DNA of 64,000 nucleotides from assembly GCF_009730915.1 (NCBI RefSeq), contig NC_052474.1:5925501-5989500 (forward strand). Reading direction: 5' to 3'. How positions within the stretch are numbered: the stretch's first letter is position 1; every line of letters begins with the position of its first letter. This stretch comes from Dioscorea cayenensis subsp. rotundata. Its lineage: Eukaryota; Streptophyta; Magnoliopsida; Dioscoreales; Dioscoreaceae. Below, one piece after another: positions 22,943 to 36,800 of this stretch. Made by a program: the position numbers and the translations under genes. Below the pieces are notes generated by a model, which saw only the letters and a list, made by a program, of their open reading frames with translations, searched no databases and was not told the origin of the DNA.

Positions 22943-25485
22943 ATGGAGTTCTCTTCACCAATGGACATGAGAAGCGTGGCGTCTTCTTTGCAGACCCCTC
23001 CGCCTTCTGGCCATATGCTCCTCATCAACCACCCAAATTCGGTTCACTACACTCCTCGGAATCGCCAACCTGCTGCTTTCGATTATGGAGGTATTCTCAG
23101 AAGTTATTCGATCATGCTTCAATGCTGTACCTCAAAAAGATCGGCTCTTGAAGGTAAATCAATTCATGCTCGCTTGCTAAGGAGTAATGTTCAGCCTGAT
23201 GTTCATCTCTGGGATTGTTTGGTGAATTTCTATTCAAAATGTAGTCTTGTGGATTATGCTCGCAATTTGCTTGATGAAATGCCTCATAGAGATGTTGTTG
23301 CTTGGACGTCGCTCATTTCAGGGTACGTTTTAGAGAATAAGGGAAGAGAGGGCGTCAGAATGGTCTGTGAGATGCAAAATGAGGAAATTCAGCCGAATGG
23401 GTTTACACTTACTGTGGGACTCAAGGCTTGTGCTATTTGTTTGGATTTGAGTATTGGGCGCCAATTGCATGGACAAGTGATAAAGTTTAATTTTTTATCA
23501 GATTTGTTTGTTGGGTCTTCCTTGGTTGATCTTTATGTGAAGTGTGGTGAAGTGGGGCTTGCCGAGAAATTGTTCTTCGGTTTGCCTCAGCACAATGCTA
23601 TTTCTTGGAATGCGTTGCTCAATGGATATGCTCGTATGGGTGATGAAAAGAAGGTCCTAAGTCTTTACTCGCAGATAATGGAGTTTGAGACAAGGCTCAA
23701 CAAACACACACTGTCCATTGTTCTAAAGTGTTGTGCATGTTCTTGTGATGTGAGACTAGGTCGTGTAGTGCATTGTTTGGTTGTCAAGACCGGGCTGGAT
23801 ATTGATGAATATTTGGGTTGCGCTCTTGTTGATATGTACTCGAAGAGTGGATTGGTTGATGATTCATGTAAGATATTTGTGAGGATGGAAGAACGTGATG
23901 TTGCTGTTTGGAGTGCAATGATATCATGTTTTGATCAGCAAGGTTTTGATGTTGAAGCTGTTGAGCTTTTCAGGAAAATGAACCATGCGGGAGTGAAGCC
24001 GAATCAGTTTACAATGGCAAGCATTGCCAGTGTTGCTTGTCAAATGACAAGTGAAAAGTTTAGTGCTAGTGTTCATGCTTTTATCTTAAAAAGTGGATTT
24101 GCAATGGAAAATGCACTTGGAAATGCTGTAATGAATATGTACATGAAGAATGGAGCTATCCAAGATGGTTGTATGGTGTTCAATGAGTTGATGGATAAGG
24201 ATACCATTTCTTGGAATACTTTGTTATCTGGATTTCATAGTGGACCAAATTGTGAGGAAGGTTTGAGGATTTTCAGACAGATGTTGATTGAAAATTTGAC
24301 ACCCAACAAGTACACATTTATCAGCATTTTAAGGTCTTGCACTAGCTTAATGACAGGCATCTATAGGACTCAAATTCATGCTCACATTTTAAATAATGGC
24401 CTTGATAAGGATTCATTTGTTGGGACATCTCTTGTAGATATGTATACTAGTTGTAGTCTTATTGAAAATACGCTCCTGGTTTTTGATAGGATGAAAGAGA
24501 GAGATGTATTTTCCTAGACTGTGATTATCACAGCATATGCAAAGGCTGATCAGGGTGAGGAAGCTATTAAGACATACAAGCAAATGCATCGAGAAAGTGT
24601 ATTACCCAATGAGTTTACTCTTGCTAGTTGTTTGAGAGTTTGCTCCAACTTGGCAGCTTTAGATATTGGTCGTCAGTTGCATTCTTGGACCATAAGTCCG
24701 GACACTCTGATGTCTATGTTTCTACTGCTCTTACTGACATGTATGTAAAATGCGGGTGTATTAGACATGCAAAGGATGTTTTTGAAGGCTCTACTTCACG
24801 AGACATTGTCTACTGGAGCACAATGATTTGTGGGTTTTCTCAACATGGTTATTGATAGAAGGCACTCAATTTATTTCAATATATGATGGATGAAGGCATA
24901 AAGCCTGATAACGTTACCTTCATCGGTGTTCTCTCAGCTTGTGGCCATGCCGGATTACTTGATGCAGGGAAGAAATACTTTGACTCCTTGGAGTGTGTTT
25001 ATGGAATTACTCCAACAATTGAGCATTATGCTTGCATGGTTGGCATTCTTTGCAGAGCAGGGAGGCTTGACGAGGTCGAAAGCTTTATTAATGAAATGTC
25101 ACTAGTCCCAGATATTTCGATTTGGCAAACAGTTCTAGCAACCTGCCGAATGCTTGGAAACATTGATGTTGCTGAAAGAGTATCAGAGAAGCTGTTTAAG
25201 ATGGAGCCGTTGATGGACTCTTCTTATGTATTATTAGCCAATGCATACGCCTCTTCGAAAAGATGGAATGATGTTGCTAGGATTAGAAGAATGATGTCTA
25301 ATCATAGAGTAAAAAAAGAGCCTGGATGCAGTTGGATTGAGATCAGTGGTCAAGTTCATGTTTTTCTGTCTCAAGATAGTTCTCATCCATGTTCAAAAGA
25401 AATATATTTGAAGCTGAGAGAATTGAACCAAGAAATGGTTTTATCAGGATATGTTCCAGAGACGGAATTCCTTCATATTGAGTAA
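22943..25485 (+). pseudogene. PLS-class pentatricopeptide repeat protein, E subgroup, disrupted
   Basis: PPR proteins of this class bind organellar RNA and commonly act in C-to-U editing or transcript processing. A single-exon gene starting at MEFSSPMD has alternating P, L and S repeats (LVDMYSKSG, DVAVWSAMIS, EAVELFRKM, GVKPNQFT), then E/E+ motifs (CSWIEISGQVHVF, YVPETEF) with no DYW domain. The first 524 codons are open. Three lesions follow: a TAG at 24515-24517 where the repeat consensus expects Trp, an apparent 1-base deletion at about 24690-24697, and tandem TGA TAG near 24853-24858. The frame is then open to 25485. Similarity is excellent on both sides of every lesion, so inactivation looks recent. 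An assembly error could explain the frameshift but hardly three separate stop codons. C-to-U editing cannot remove stops. Confidence 0.9.
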
Positions 25486-26783
25486 ACCTGGAAGCCCAAT
25501 TCATATTTTTAAGAACCTCCCAATACTACAAAGACGATTTCTAACATCACAGATAAAGAGTTATCATCATTCTTGATGGATCTTGTTCCTGTCAGGGTTA
25601 CCGGTGATTTGTCACTGTTTAAGGTAGGTGAATACTGTGAAAGGATGTGGAATTCAATGACACTGAGATCAATCCCAGCAATGTCTTGCTGTGTTAGTCA
25701 TGCATATTTACGGCAAAAGACAGAATCTCTTGTGACGGAATCAAAGAAAACAAACAAAATTCAAGGCTTCTGACCCGATTAATGAATCAAATTTGTAGCC
25801 AAAATGCGGATTTTGACACAATTCCTAGTCATCTAGTGTTACATTGAATTTCTGTATTTTGTTCTGTATACCTCTGCAAAAATAGCTGAATTGTATGCAT
25901 TTCAGTTGAAACTTTGTAATTTATCTGCACATATTCGTTGGGTTCGTTGTAAATTTCTAGCCATTAGAGAAGCAACAGAAATGTATGAAATAGATGGAAC
26001 ATTATTTTGTATCTATAATGTATATAACATCTTTTTGAATGACCATGCGCACCTTTTGAATAATAATTCCATGATTAATGATTATTGAAAAAAAAAAAAT
26101 CAGTGAAAACATTAGGGTTTTTACTAAGATTTCAGTAGAAATATCAGTCCTTTCTATTTCTTCGGAAAAATCCAAGAAATGGCTCAAGTTCTAGATCCAA
26201 AATATTCAATACAAGAAGATAAAATCAAACTGGAAACAGGAATTCTGATATTAAATATCCTGGCTGAAACTTTTATTTATCAGAAATTCACAGTAGTTAA
26301 CATCAGCAGAACAACAGAGAGCTCAAGACTTTTGAACAATGTTGAGGTGAAATAAAAAAGGGCGCAGAGAAAGAGAAACAATAATAATGATAGCATTCAC
26401 AAGCCTCAAAAATCAGGTTCAGCAGTACAAGCCATTGATTCCCTTTCTCCTAGAGTTGCAAGACTTAGACATAGATCTATTCAAAATCCTTCATTTGCGC
26501 TCTTGAAGCCGAACAATTGATCACAATATAACCGAAATACAAACATCTTCGTCTTTCTCCAAAAAGAATCAGAAGCAAGCTGTTGGCAAGGAAGTGGGAA
26601 GTTAAGGTGATAAATGTAATCATGGAATGCAGCCTGCCTCATCTTGCTCTGTTATAGAATGTGTGAGCATCTATTGACACCCATGATGATTTCTGGTTTG
26701 TTGTCTGAAAAGCATGAGAGCTTTCTCGAGGAACAACCTCCAAAAAAGAATCGGGATGAGTGATGACTATTTCTGCAACAATT
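25486..26783. other. Intergenic region, no gene recognised
   Basis: Between the PPR pseudogene and the PP2A B55 3' end. It holds the likely 3'UTR of the latter (minus strand). A poly(A)-like run occurs near 26087. No repeat family or conserved ORF was recognised. Confidence 0.5.
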
Positions 26784-29300
26784 TCAGGCATAATACATGT
26801 ACAGGCTGTTAGCCGCAGCACAGGCGAGAGAATTTTCAGTTGGATGCCATGCCAAATGAAGTAATTTTGTCGTGAAATCATATCCGTTCCCGTTTCCATC
26901 AATTCCTTGATTTTCAGGTCCTGAAACAAACATATAATCTACTTGTCATTAAATAGCCATGAAAACAATCATGATGAATTGAGGGTCTTGGAAGACCAAC
27001 CTCGCCTGACTGCTCGAGTTAAACTGCCAAGAGTTCTTGCAGGTCTCACTGGATTTTGGACATGTCTCCTACATATGATTAGGGAACATTAAGCAAATAA
27101 GGAAAAACAGTTACTGCATTAATCATAAACCTTGGTTGCAAAATAAATAAATAAATGATTCACGAGAAAGAAATGGATTAAACATGTATGTTTTCAGAAC
27201 CAAAAGAAAAGAAAACAAGAATTTAATTTAAGTTTTGCTTTCAAGCAATCATCAAATACTGCCCTCACCTCATGGGATTTTTACTGGCTTCCAAAGTTGT
27301 GGCTTCATTACTCCCAGAAGCACAACCAAAAACACGGAAAAGATTGCTGTAGTCATGAACGAGAACATAGCATCAACATAAAACTGCGGACTTGGAATCA
27401 AAGTAACACAGTTACATAGTGGACATGTCAGCTTATTAAGCAGAAGTATACCTGTATGAACCTGTTGCTACCCGAAGTCCATCCCCACTCAGGCAACATT
27501 CGAATTTGTCAAAGATTGAGTCATTTTCATATAAATCACATAACTGCACAGAATCAGAATTATCATGACAAGCCTTTGTGCCAGTCATGTATACCACAAT
27601 CGAGCATGAGCAGGAAGTGAACCAGTTTGTCGTAGGAAGACAACTCCCCTTAAGGCCCCAAGTGCTCATGGACCGAAAAGTCGTCACAAGGGCTCTGCAT
27701 CCATGTTTATGTCCACAGCTGAGATACAAAAAGAGTGTGGCAGAGTCAGAAGTGGAAATTATATTGAGTATAAAATCATTGATTATATTTTCCAGAATGA
27801 AGAGCTCCCTAAGAAAATGCATTCTTGGGAGGAGGGGTACTAAATGGAGATACAAAGAGACAGATAGCAAATAACCATAAACATATCAGATTCGAACTCC
27901 ATCAAGATGGGAGACATTCACATAAATAACTTACATGGTCACACTACCATATTTGTCTCACAAATATTGATTATTTGGTGATGACAGTTATTAAAATGAC
28001 TTTCTCCTCATGCCATATCTTATGATGTTCTTTCATAAGACACTTTTCTGAGTCAACAAGACCAATTTGCCTAAGCACGATGCATAAATCCACCAAATTT
28101 CTATAGGCCAAGTTAAATGGAAGAAAATATTAGGTTGGAATGTTATACTGCCAGACACTCAATGTGAATGTATAAGGTTCAAATAACCATTCAAGAACTG
28201 AATAAGGGCCCCTTATGCTCTGGATGATGCATGCTGAACTATGTCCATAGCACCATTATGCTTTCATCAAATGTGTTGATTACTTATAACTCAACACACC
28301 AAAGTTACCAATAGAATTTGAGATTGATCCTCTGCACAATGATCTTATAATGGGCACATATGTCTAGCTGCTCTTAACTAGTTAACCAAACACCACCATT
28401 TATCATGAGACCTGATGTCCCTTCTCAAAACAAACACAGTATTTCAGCAAATATGCTATCACTATGCAAACTTCTTCCGTGGAACGTCCCATATCTTTCT
28501 CATAGTCTTGATGAGAATTTTTTTAAAGAAATATTAAAGAGAATATATACTTTAAAACTAGTTAAGATAAATCCAATCTGCAAAGGTAAAGCTCAAATCA
28601 AGAGAATACACAAGAATAACATCAAATCAGAAAGTTACTATCACAAGTTATCATTTTGGTCCCTGAAGGATGACGCACTTCTCCATCTTATGTGTAAATT
28701 TTCCATCGCAATCCAGAGGTCCTTTGCATGTATGATTAGTTAATCAAGATGGTATTCAACTAATATTTCTCCCATCACCAGAAAATTATAGTATTTTTTA
28801 TCAAATGTACTTTAGCTTTTGCTTTGCGGTTATACCAGACAAGCTTGCATGCTTGCTAGAAAAGGGTAACAAGTTGATGAAGAGTGAAAGACAAGTATCA
28901 TGACCTTAAGAGTCATATAATCGCAGCTCAGAATGTGCCTTCATCCCCCAAACTTAATATCTGATATTGAGCAATAATCTCTGTGAAAGATCTCCCGAAC
29001 CAGGTGCTTCATACGCCAAATCTGTAGCTGGAAATATATCATTTTCAAACAGGAATACAGAATTATATTGAAGAATTTTTTTTATGGAGACTAAATCTAA
29101 AACATTGCCCTCAGCATTTAATACTACAAATGCCAATCAAAATGCAGCACAAACACAAAATTGCTAAAAGAAGCCACTTACAGCATAGAATAGTTATCCT
29201 GGTTGAACTGCGCAAATCAATGAGCGGATGGTTCCTTTGAACTACTATATGCTAATGTATTGCAATGGTTGGATGAAACTCCATGAAGTTATACTCTGCA
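26784..29300 (-). pseudogene. PP2A 55-kDa regulatory subunit B (B55), 3' portion, partly decayed
   Basis: B55 is the WD40 substrate-targeting subunit of protein phosphatase 2A. Four terminal exons are intact and join in frame with GT-AG introns: 27452-27543 (LCDLYENDSIFDKFECCLSG), 27269-27346 (NLFRVFGCASGSNEA), 27001-27068 (RPARTLGSLTRAVRRG) and 26784-26920, ending SLYMYYA and a stop as in the family. Upstream, the next exon expected (LWDINMD...) is not intact; at most a doubtful relic lies near 28180-28250. Further up, the EAPGS...FTEIIA...DYMTLK exon (about 28907-29020) and the TSAEFHP...LIDLR exon (about 29190-29296) are recognisable but carry several 1-2 base deletions. Either this is a pseudogene decaying from its 5' side, or the consensus near the 29765 gap is poor. 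The N-terminal half is missing. Confidence 0.72.
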
Positions 29301-29764
29301 AATTGAGAAAACTTATTTACTTGGTAGCCCACTTCTCATGGTTTAGAACCACAAGAGGCGATTAATAGAAGGAAGAAAAGCTCATGATAGCACTTCGGCA
29401 CAGAGTGGTGCAAGAAACAAAAAGGAGCAGCTTGAACATTCGAAATTAACAGCCAACTAATTTTGGTATGCAACATACAAATCACATCACTAACAGCTGA
29501 TGCTATCATGTTCTAACTGTCTTGTAAAAGGCCTCTTTAGTATTACAAAACTTAGAAAGCCATGTTACATGCATTAGAATTTCAAGCTTTGTATAATAGA
29601 ATGAATAAAATGATCATGAACATCCTTTGTTAAAATAAATTTAATTTCGGAGAAAGCATTATGACACTTGCTTTTAGTGACAAAATTTCAATTTGAGAAG
29701 AACAGGACTGACCGTGGGATGTGTATTTGAGCTTGGAACAAGTACTCCCTGAATATAGGATGGT

Positions 29765-30764
29765 NNNNNNNNNNNNNNNNNNNNNNNNNNNNNNNNNNNN
29801 NNNNNNNNNNNNNNNNNNNNNNNNNNNNNNNNNNNNNNNNNNNNNNNNNNNNNNNNNNNNNNNNNNNNNNNNNNNNNNNNNNNNNNNNNNNNNNNNNNNN
29901 NNNNNNNNNNNNNNNNNNNNNNNNNNNNNNNNNNNNNNNNNNNNNNNNNNNNNNNNNNNNNNNNNNNNNNNNNNNNNNNNNNNNNNNNNNNNNNNNNNNN
30001 NNNNNNNNNNNNNNNNNNNNNNNNNNNNNNNNNNNNNNNNNNNNNNNNNNNNNNNNNNNNNNNNNNNNNNNNNNNNNNNNNNNNNNNNNNNNNNNNNNNN
30101 NNNNNNNNNNNNNNNNNNNNNNNNNNNNNNNNNNNNNNNNNNNNNNNNNNNNNNNNNNNNNNNNNNNNNNNNNNNNNNNNNNNNNNNNNNNNNNNNNNNN
30201 NNNNNNNNNNNNNNNNNNNNNNNNNNNNNNNNNNNNNNNNNNNNNNNNNNNNNNNNNNNNNNNNNNNNNNNNNNNNNNNNNNNNNNNNNNNNNNNNNNNN
30301 NNNNNNNNNNNNNNNNNNNNNNNNNNNNNNNNNNNNNNNNNNNNNNNNNNNNNNNNNNNNNNNNNNNNNNNNNNNNNNNNNNNNNNNNNNNNNNNNNNNN
30401 NNNNNNNNNNNNNNNNNNNNNNNNNNNNNNNNNNNNNNNNNNNNNNNNNNNNNNNNNNNNNNNNNNNNNNNNNNNNNNNNNNNNNNNNNNNNNNNNNNNN
30501 NNNNNNNNNNNNNNNNNNNNNNNNNNNNNNNNNNNNNNNNNNNNNNNNNNNNNNNNNNNNNNNNNNNNNNNNNNNNNNNNNNNNNNNNNNNNNNNNNNNN
30601 NNNNNNNNNNNNNNNNNNNNNNNNNNNNNNNNNNNNNNNNNNNNNNNNNNNNNNNNNNNNNNNNNNNNNNNNNNNNNNNNNNNNNNNNNNNNNNNNNNNN
30701 NNNNNNNNNNNNNNNNNNNNNNNNNNNNNNNNNNNNNNNNNNNNNNNNNNNNNNNNNNNNNNNN
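29765..30764. other. Assembly gap of exactly 1000 Ns
   Basis: An unbroken run of 1000 Ns. The round number points to a placeholder rather than a measured gap. The missing 5' ends of B55 (left, minus) and MMS19 (right, plus) both point into it. The 29300-29764 flank shows no recognisable exon. Confidence 0.98.
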
Positions 30765-30834
30765 TATTTGTTGTGATTTTAGTTTCTCTTCTTTGGAATG
30801 TTTACTGATATGATACTTCTCTTTCTGTGTGTAG

Positions 30835-33800
30835 GTCAATGGCAAGGCCAGCTCTGCAGAGATTTTACTTTCTTTGCTAAAGTGCTACTCCCATCAAGTG
30901 CTTCCATGGTGCACATTTCTTACTTCTTATCACATATGTATCCCTTGCAACAGTTTATGATATTTTATGGTGGTCATGGTAACAAAATTTTTGTATAATA
31001 TTTGTTGTCTTTTAGAAAGTTACGTGAGAAAGTTTCAACTTTCAATTATCAAAAAGGAATTGGTTGATTCATTTTATTTTGATTTTTTATTTTTTTATTC
31101 CCTTCTGAAGTCCTAAAAAGCAATTTTCCTCCATCTCCAAGATTAAATATAGGGATGGTATAAGATAGCCAGTGAACAAGTTTTCACTCTATTTCTTGGT
31201 GTCAATCACAGCTTGATTGTTGGTCAATAGCTTCTTTCTTGGATTGTTTCATGGATCAGAAGACTTTGACAACGATAGATGGAATATTGTTTTATGAAAA
31301 ATACTCTATAGTTCCAATCATTTTTTTTTTGCACTTTGTTTATTGATATCTTGCTTCCTTTATTCTGTGATTTGTTCATTGGCAGAAATATCATTTTGTG
31401 TAAACAAGACTTGACAGTATGTCATGGAGTAGGCCAACTATGCCAAACTCACCAGTTTGCGCTAATTTTAAGCTCAAAATATGGTTTGAGCTGGTTTTAA
31501 GATTTGAAAGCCTGCTTTTCTACAAATAGCCAAATTTTTAATAATGTATTGTTTGTTTGTTTGTTATCTTCCAGTTTGTGGCCTGGATGACAAGGAATTT
31601 AAAGTTTGACAATAGCATATTGAATACAACTTTTGTATACCAGAATTTTTTGTTTTATTGTCTCATTAACTCAGTTGCTGGATTGGGGAACATAGCATCA
31701 GTTTAATGGTGTAGGGAAACATATTACCTGACTGCAGGACCTGTTTTGACCGGTCCATATGAATGCACATGTATTAGAGCAAAATCTAGGCGTGTTGATA
31801 TGTTGCTATACTGTTCTGAATCAGGTTTCATAAAGCTAATCGTTTCGAAGAGGTTGCTATGCCTTTTGCTATCAATGTTTGGAAACTAATGGAGAACACT
31901 GGTGCTTTCAGTGCTAACTCCAAAAATCAGGTAAATATAAATGTCAGTTTCCATATTCTCAGTGAGTCGGTAGATGATTAAAACTATATTGCTTTTGCAC
32001 CTCACTAATTCTTCATCTGATTGCCTTTTTCTGATTTAACAATTTGAGGTACTAAGCCATCAAAACTACAGCCTTCAGTGACATATCATTAGTAGTTTCA
32101 TCTTCAATTTGCTTGAATTTCAGGTTGTTCTTGACGCAATAATGATGACAATGAAGATTGTAGTTTCTGGTTGTACAGAGGAAAATCAATCACTGATTGT
32201 TCAGAAAGGTTATTCTGTTCTTTTGTCTACCCTGTCACTCATTTCAGCAAAGCAGCGAGCAGCATTCCCTGCATTCAACTTAGAGGGATTTGGATTTGTT
32301 CCCAATTTAGTTAGTTTAGCATGTAAAGATGAATGGTTGATATCTCTTTTCTCATCAGTATTGATAGCTCTCCGACCTCAGACTATAATACCTGATGTGA
32401 AATTAATATTGAAGTTGTTGATGCTTCTCTTACTGCAAGGACATGTTCCAGCAACCCAAGCCTTAGCTTCTGCTGTCAATAAATGGCCAGAAAACAATAA
32501 TGAAACACAGGGATCAAATGTTTGTTCATTTGAGGAAGCAATTGACTTGATTTTTGAGATGGATTTATCAGGTTTACTTTACAGCTGCCCATTTAAAAAA
32601 TTGAGGGACTTGATTTCCAGTGAGGAAATTTGTTCTTTGTTTTGTAGCAATGATAGAAATCCTTTTATAATTCATGCTTTGGAAGGGCTGGCATGGATAG
32701 GCAAGGGTTTGTTGATGCGAGGACATGAAAAAGTGAAGGAAATAGTGATGCTTTTCATGAAATGTTTGCTGTTAAATCAAGATGAGATAATTACTACTCT
32801 TCAAGATGGTTCTGCAGATCAATTTTCTTTCCTCACAGGATTAGCGGCTGACGCATTCCGTGTACTTCTCTGTGATTCAGATGTATGCTTGGACAAAAAG
32901 TTCCACGCAACAATAAAGCCACTTCACAAGCAGCGTTTTTTCTCTAGTATCCTAGTGGTCCTGCTTTCTTCAATTAAAGGGTCTGGTTCCTGGAGGACGA
33001 GGTATCTTAATTTTACTTTGGAAACAATGTTTCTTCCATAAAGGTTTCTCTTGCTAAATTATTGTATATGTTGGTTTATGCTTGTCTTTTTTATGGCACA
33101 CTCTCTTGTATCATTGTCTGATATCTGATATCTTCAAAATTATGCAACATTATTGTTGCCTATGTTATCTCTAAGCTAGATTTTTCTCACCTGCCAACTT
33201 CTGTGATGTCTTGCTTTGTGGTTTTGTCTTGGTTTTGTTTTTTCATTGGATTGAAATTTTCTTCTTGAGCGAAGTTTGTTTTGAAAATTACTGCTCCTTC
33301 TTGGTGCCAACAAAAACAACTCACACATCTCCAACTTTTATATTATTTAGATTTATGCTGTTTACCAGCCTCATCCATTAGTATAAAACATGTGATTGAT
33401 GTGTCCAATAAAAGGACTTACTTCTTATCTGAGCCTAATACATTCTCATCATATGGGGTCACATTGGAGGAAACTCTTCGTTTGTCTCCATGGTAGAAAT
33501 CATTAAATCTTTACTAGGTATGAATTTGACCTCAGTCCTCTTTGGTGTTCTTAAATTCCTGATCAAGGCAGGTCAATTCCTTAAGGAAGGACTCCAAAAT
33601 TTAAGCTCTCATGTTCCACGTCAACTAGGGAAGTGTTCCTTCTAGACCTGGAGGACTATTAACAGTGGCAATAAGGCTAGTTTGATATTTGAGTTGTACC
33701 TATTTTCTTGACAACTAATCGCTGAGCAATTCATCTCTACTAAAACAGAGCCCTTGACAAGAAATAAAACATTCAGTTTCTAAAACATTTTTAGGTAGTT

Positions 33801-36800
33801 CATGTCATACTCTATTATAGTTACTTTTAATGTGACATTGAGTACTTGGTTTATTGCTATAAATATTTGAATTTACTTATTGCTTATGCTGATTGATATT
33901 TTCTATTTTTGTGGGTATTACTAAGTAAATTATGGCATCAAACATAATTAGATTAGTGTCAAACCAAAGATATCTAGATCTGTCCTCTGAATCTTCAAGA
34001 ATCATTCAGTCTGGTGCATGTCAATTGCGCGCTGTTACACTGAAACTTTACCATAAGTAGAAGCTTCTATTCTTTTGAGTAATTATAGGTGTGCTATGCC
34101 AAGGTTAGCAGCAATTTTCTTCCCATCAATTTGCCATATATATATTTTGTATGTACACTTGTACCTGATCCAGGGCCACTTCTGGTCTGCTTTGATCCTG
34201 TTTTTAGAATGATATATTTATAAAAAGAAAAATAAATTTCCTAGCAAATCCTTAGTTTCAAAATCTACAGCCGGATTGATTTTGGTGAGGGGGAGTATTT
34301 TAAACTAAACACAACAGGTCAATTATGAAATTTTTGATTCGCATGGAGTGGAAAGAATATTTTACAGTGTGATCTTGGAAGTTAGTGCTGAGTGTTTTCA
34401 CCAAGTCTTCAAGAAAGATAACATTCTCTTGTTTGTCATGCCGCAAATGTAACTATAAGCCCAGTTCTCCTAAATACTCTGCAGACCATTTGTGCTTCTG
34501 TGCTCTACATATGCTTGTTGTTGGCTTGAAAACTTTTCTCAGAAAGCTATATATATATATATATATACATATATTAACTCAAAATAACAGTTTAGAGAAA
34601 TCGGCTTGTTCCAAATGCCAATCAATGTCCTTCAAACGGGAAAACGGAAGACTTGAACCCAGTGGTTGTCTTTATGATACTTCTTTTTTTCAAATATTTG
34701 TCACTATTAAATCCATCCTGTTGGTCTCTGCATAAGTGCTTGGGTGACTTTTTATTGCAGCTTGCTACTATCACTAATTGGTGTTCTGTATTTGGGTTTG
34801 ACCGAACTTTAGTGTTTTTCAGGGCTGTTCTTTATCGAGCCTTTGGACATGTTATATCCAACACTCCACTGGCTGCTGTCATCGTGCAAGCCAATCAGGT
34901 CCTTTCCTAATGTTCTCATGATATTTTCTGTTAATGGGAAAATGTTCATTGATTCAATGCTGTTGACATTCATGTACCATCTACACTGAATACGCAGAAA
35001 ATGCATGCTTAGATATATGCGTGTTTGTAAATACAGCATTTAGGAATGAAATTTGCAACTATATCAATTGATATTAACAAGCACGCTGCTGGTGTTTTTG
35101 AAGGTATATGTGTCCATATTTGTATTTCACATGGTTCAACTTAAATTTCTGCTTGTTCTTGCGTAGAAAAATTATGAAGGCTAAATGTTTCTTGATGCAT
35201 GGCGTGTGTCCACTTTATGTGTATTTATGTGTGCATGGGCTTTGTGTGCTTTGCATGCATGTTCACTTGTTCTGCTGTATGCACTCTTGCATATGCTTTA
35301 TTTGCGTTTGTGAGTGTGGGATGGTTATGTGTAAATATGCACTCATGTTTGTGCAACATGTTTCGTCTTTTATCAAATATTTAACTAGATGAATGAGCAC
35401 AGAAATGAGCTATAAAATTTCTTTTTTCCCGTCTTCCCCTTATTTTTTCTTCTTCTTCTGCTTATGCTTCTGCTTTTTGTCTAATTGGCTTTCTTTGCAG
35501 ATTTTACCACCATTGTTGGATGCCTTGTCTGTGTTGAGTTCAGATGTCATGGATAAAGATCTTATATATAGCCTCTTAATGGCCTTATCTGGTATCCTCA
35601 TGGATGATAATGGTAAGTGAAATCTTTAACTTATAGAATGATTACTGTTCAACATAGTTGCTTGTCAAATGTTGGCCAATCAAGTAACTGCAACTGTAAT
35701 GTGGCTTCCAAAAGTTTACTAAATTATGTGAAAGAAGATAGGAATTTTAAGTGGGAAGGAATCAAAGTATTCGTAGATGATGACTGGAAACTGATATTGT
35801 GAATGTAAAAATAAATTATAGAAGGAAACAAATATAAAATTTATTATGTCTTCTCCAATCATCGAAGAAAAACTTTACCAGCAGGAGGAACAGGAAATTA
35901 GAGGTCAAGATCTGGACCAAAAACCATTCAATGTACAGAAAATGGCTCTCAAAACTTGAAATGATATAATTTGTGTTCTAGATGGTGACAGTGGTTAATG
36001 TTTTACCATAGTTAAACTCAATCATATATCTTTTTGCTCCATTTCCGGAATGATGATGTGTGCCACTTAATTCCCAGATCAGAAGTGTTGGCAGTCCAAA
36101 TTAAGTATTTCTTTGTGTTTAAAACCAATGTCTTCTTGGCCTTTTGGCTGGCCTGACTGCTTCAATATTTCATCCACATTGTGTTCTATTTCTAAATGCG
36201 CCTGGAATTTTTTTCTCTCTCTATGTGGTGAATCCATTAATGGAACTCTTTTATTTCTTTTAAAAAGAAAAAAAAGGCCCTCTTTGTTTCCTCTATTTGG
36301 GTGACAGACCATCCAATTCTTAGATAGTGATCTAAAATTTTTAGTGTAAACTCTAATTGTTCTTATTGCAGAAAATTAATGTGCAAAACCACTATTTACT
36401 TGTAATTTCAGGAAAAGAAGCTGTTTTGAACAATGTTCATTCAATTATTGGACGCCTTATTGGATTGATTTCTTACCCCCATATGATGGTAAAGCTTGTC
36501 TTTATTCAAACTTCAAATTTTCTGATGTATGTTCTTCATTTAATTTTATGTACTCTGTTTATTAATTATTCCATCTTGCGTTATGTAGATTCCTAGCAAC
36601 GGTTTTGTGTACTATGATTGTAAGCACCCTTACAGATCTAGAAGTTCAATTTAAAGTTAATGCGCTCTTCACCATCATTTTATTCTTTTTAACAATAAAG
36701 TTCCATTTTGGATGAGATGATGCCATTCTTTATGCTTTACATTCTCATATTTATAATATTTATAAGGTAACATGCAAAGTTATTATTCTAAAGAGTACTA

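Noticed and set aside
24515-24517. Stop readthrough or RNA editing rescuing the PPR gene
   Set aside because: C-to-U editing cannot remove a stop, and a frameshift and a tandem stop follow.
29688-29764. Possible B55 exon (HPxFR...FQ) at the gap edge
   Set aside because: Only a few residues match and the connecting exons were not found; too weak to annotate.
29688-30845. Long open frames on both strands across 29.7-30.8 kb
   Set aside because: They are made almost entirely of Ns in the assembly gap.
35108-35392. Cys-rich plus-strand ORF (many CVC and CMH words) in an MMS19 intron
   Set aside because: Arises from a TG/TGCA-rich intron stretch; no signal sequence, splice or family support.
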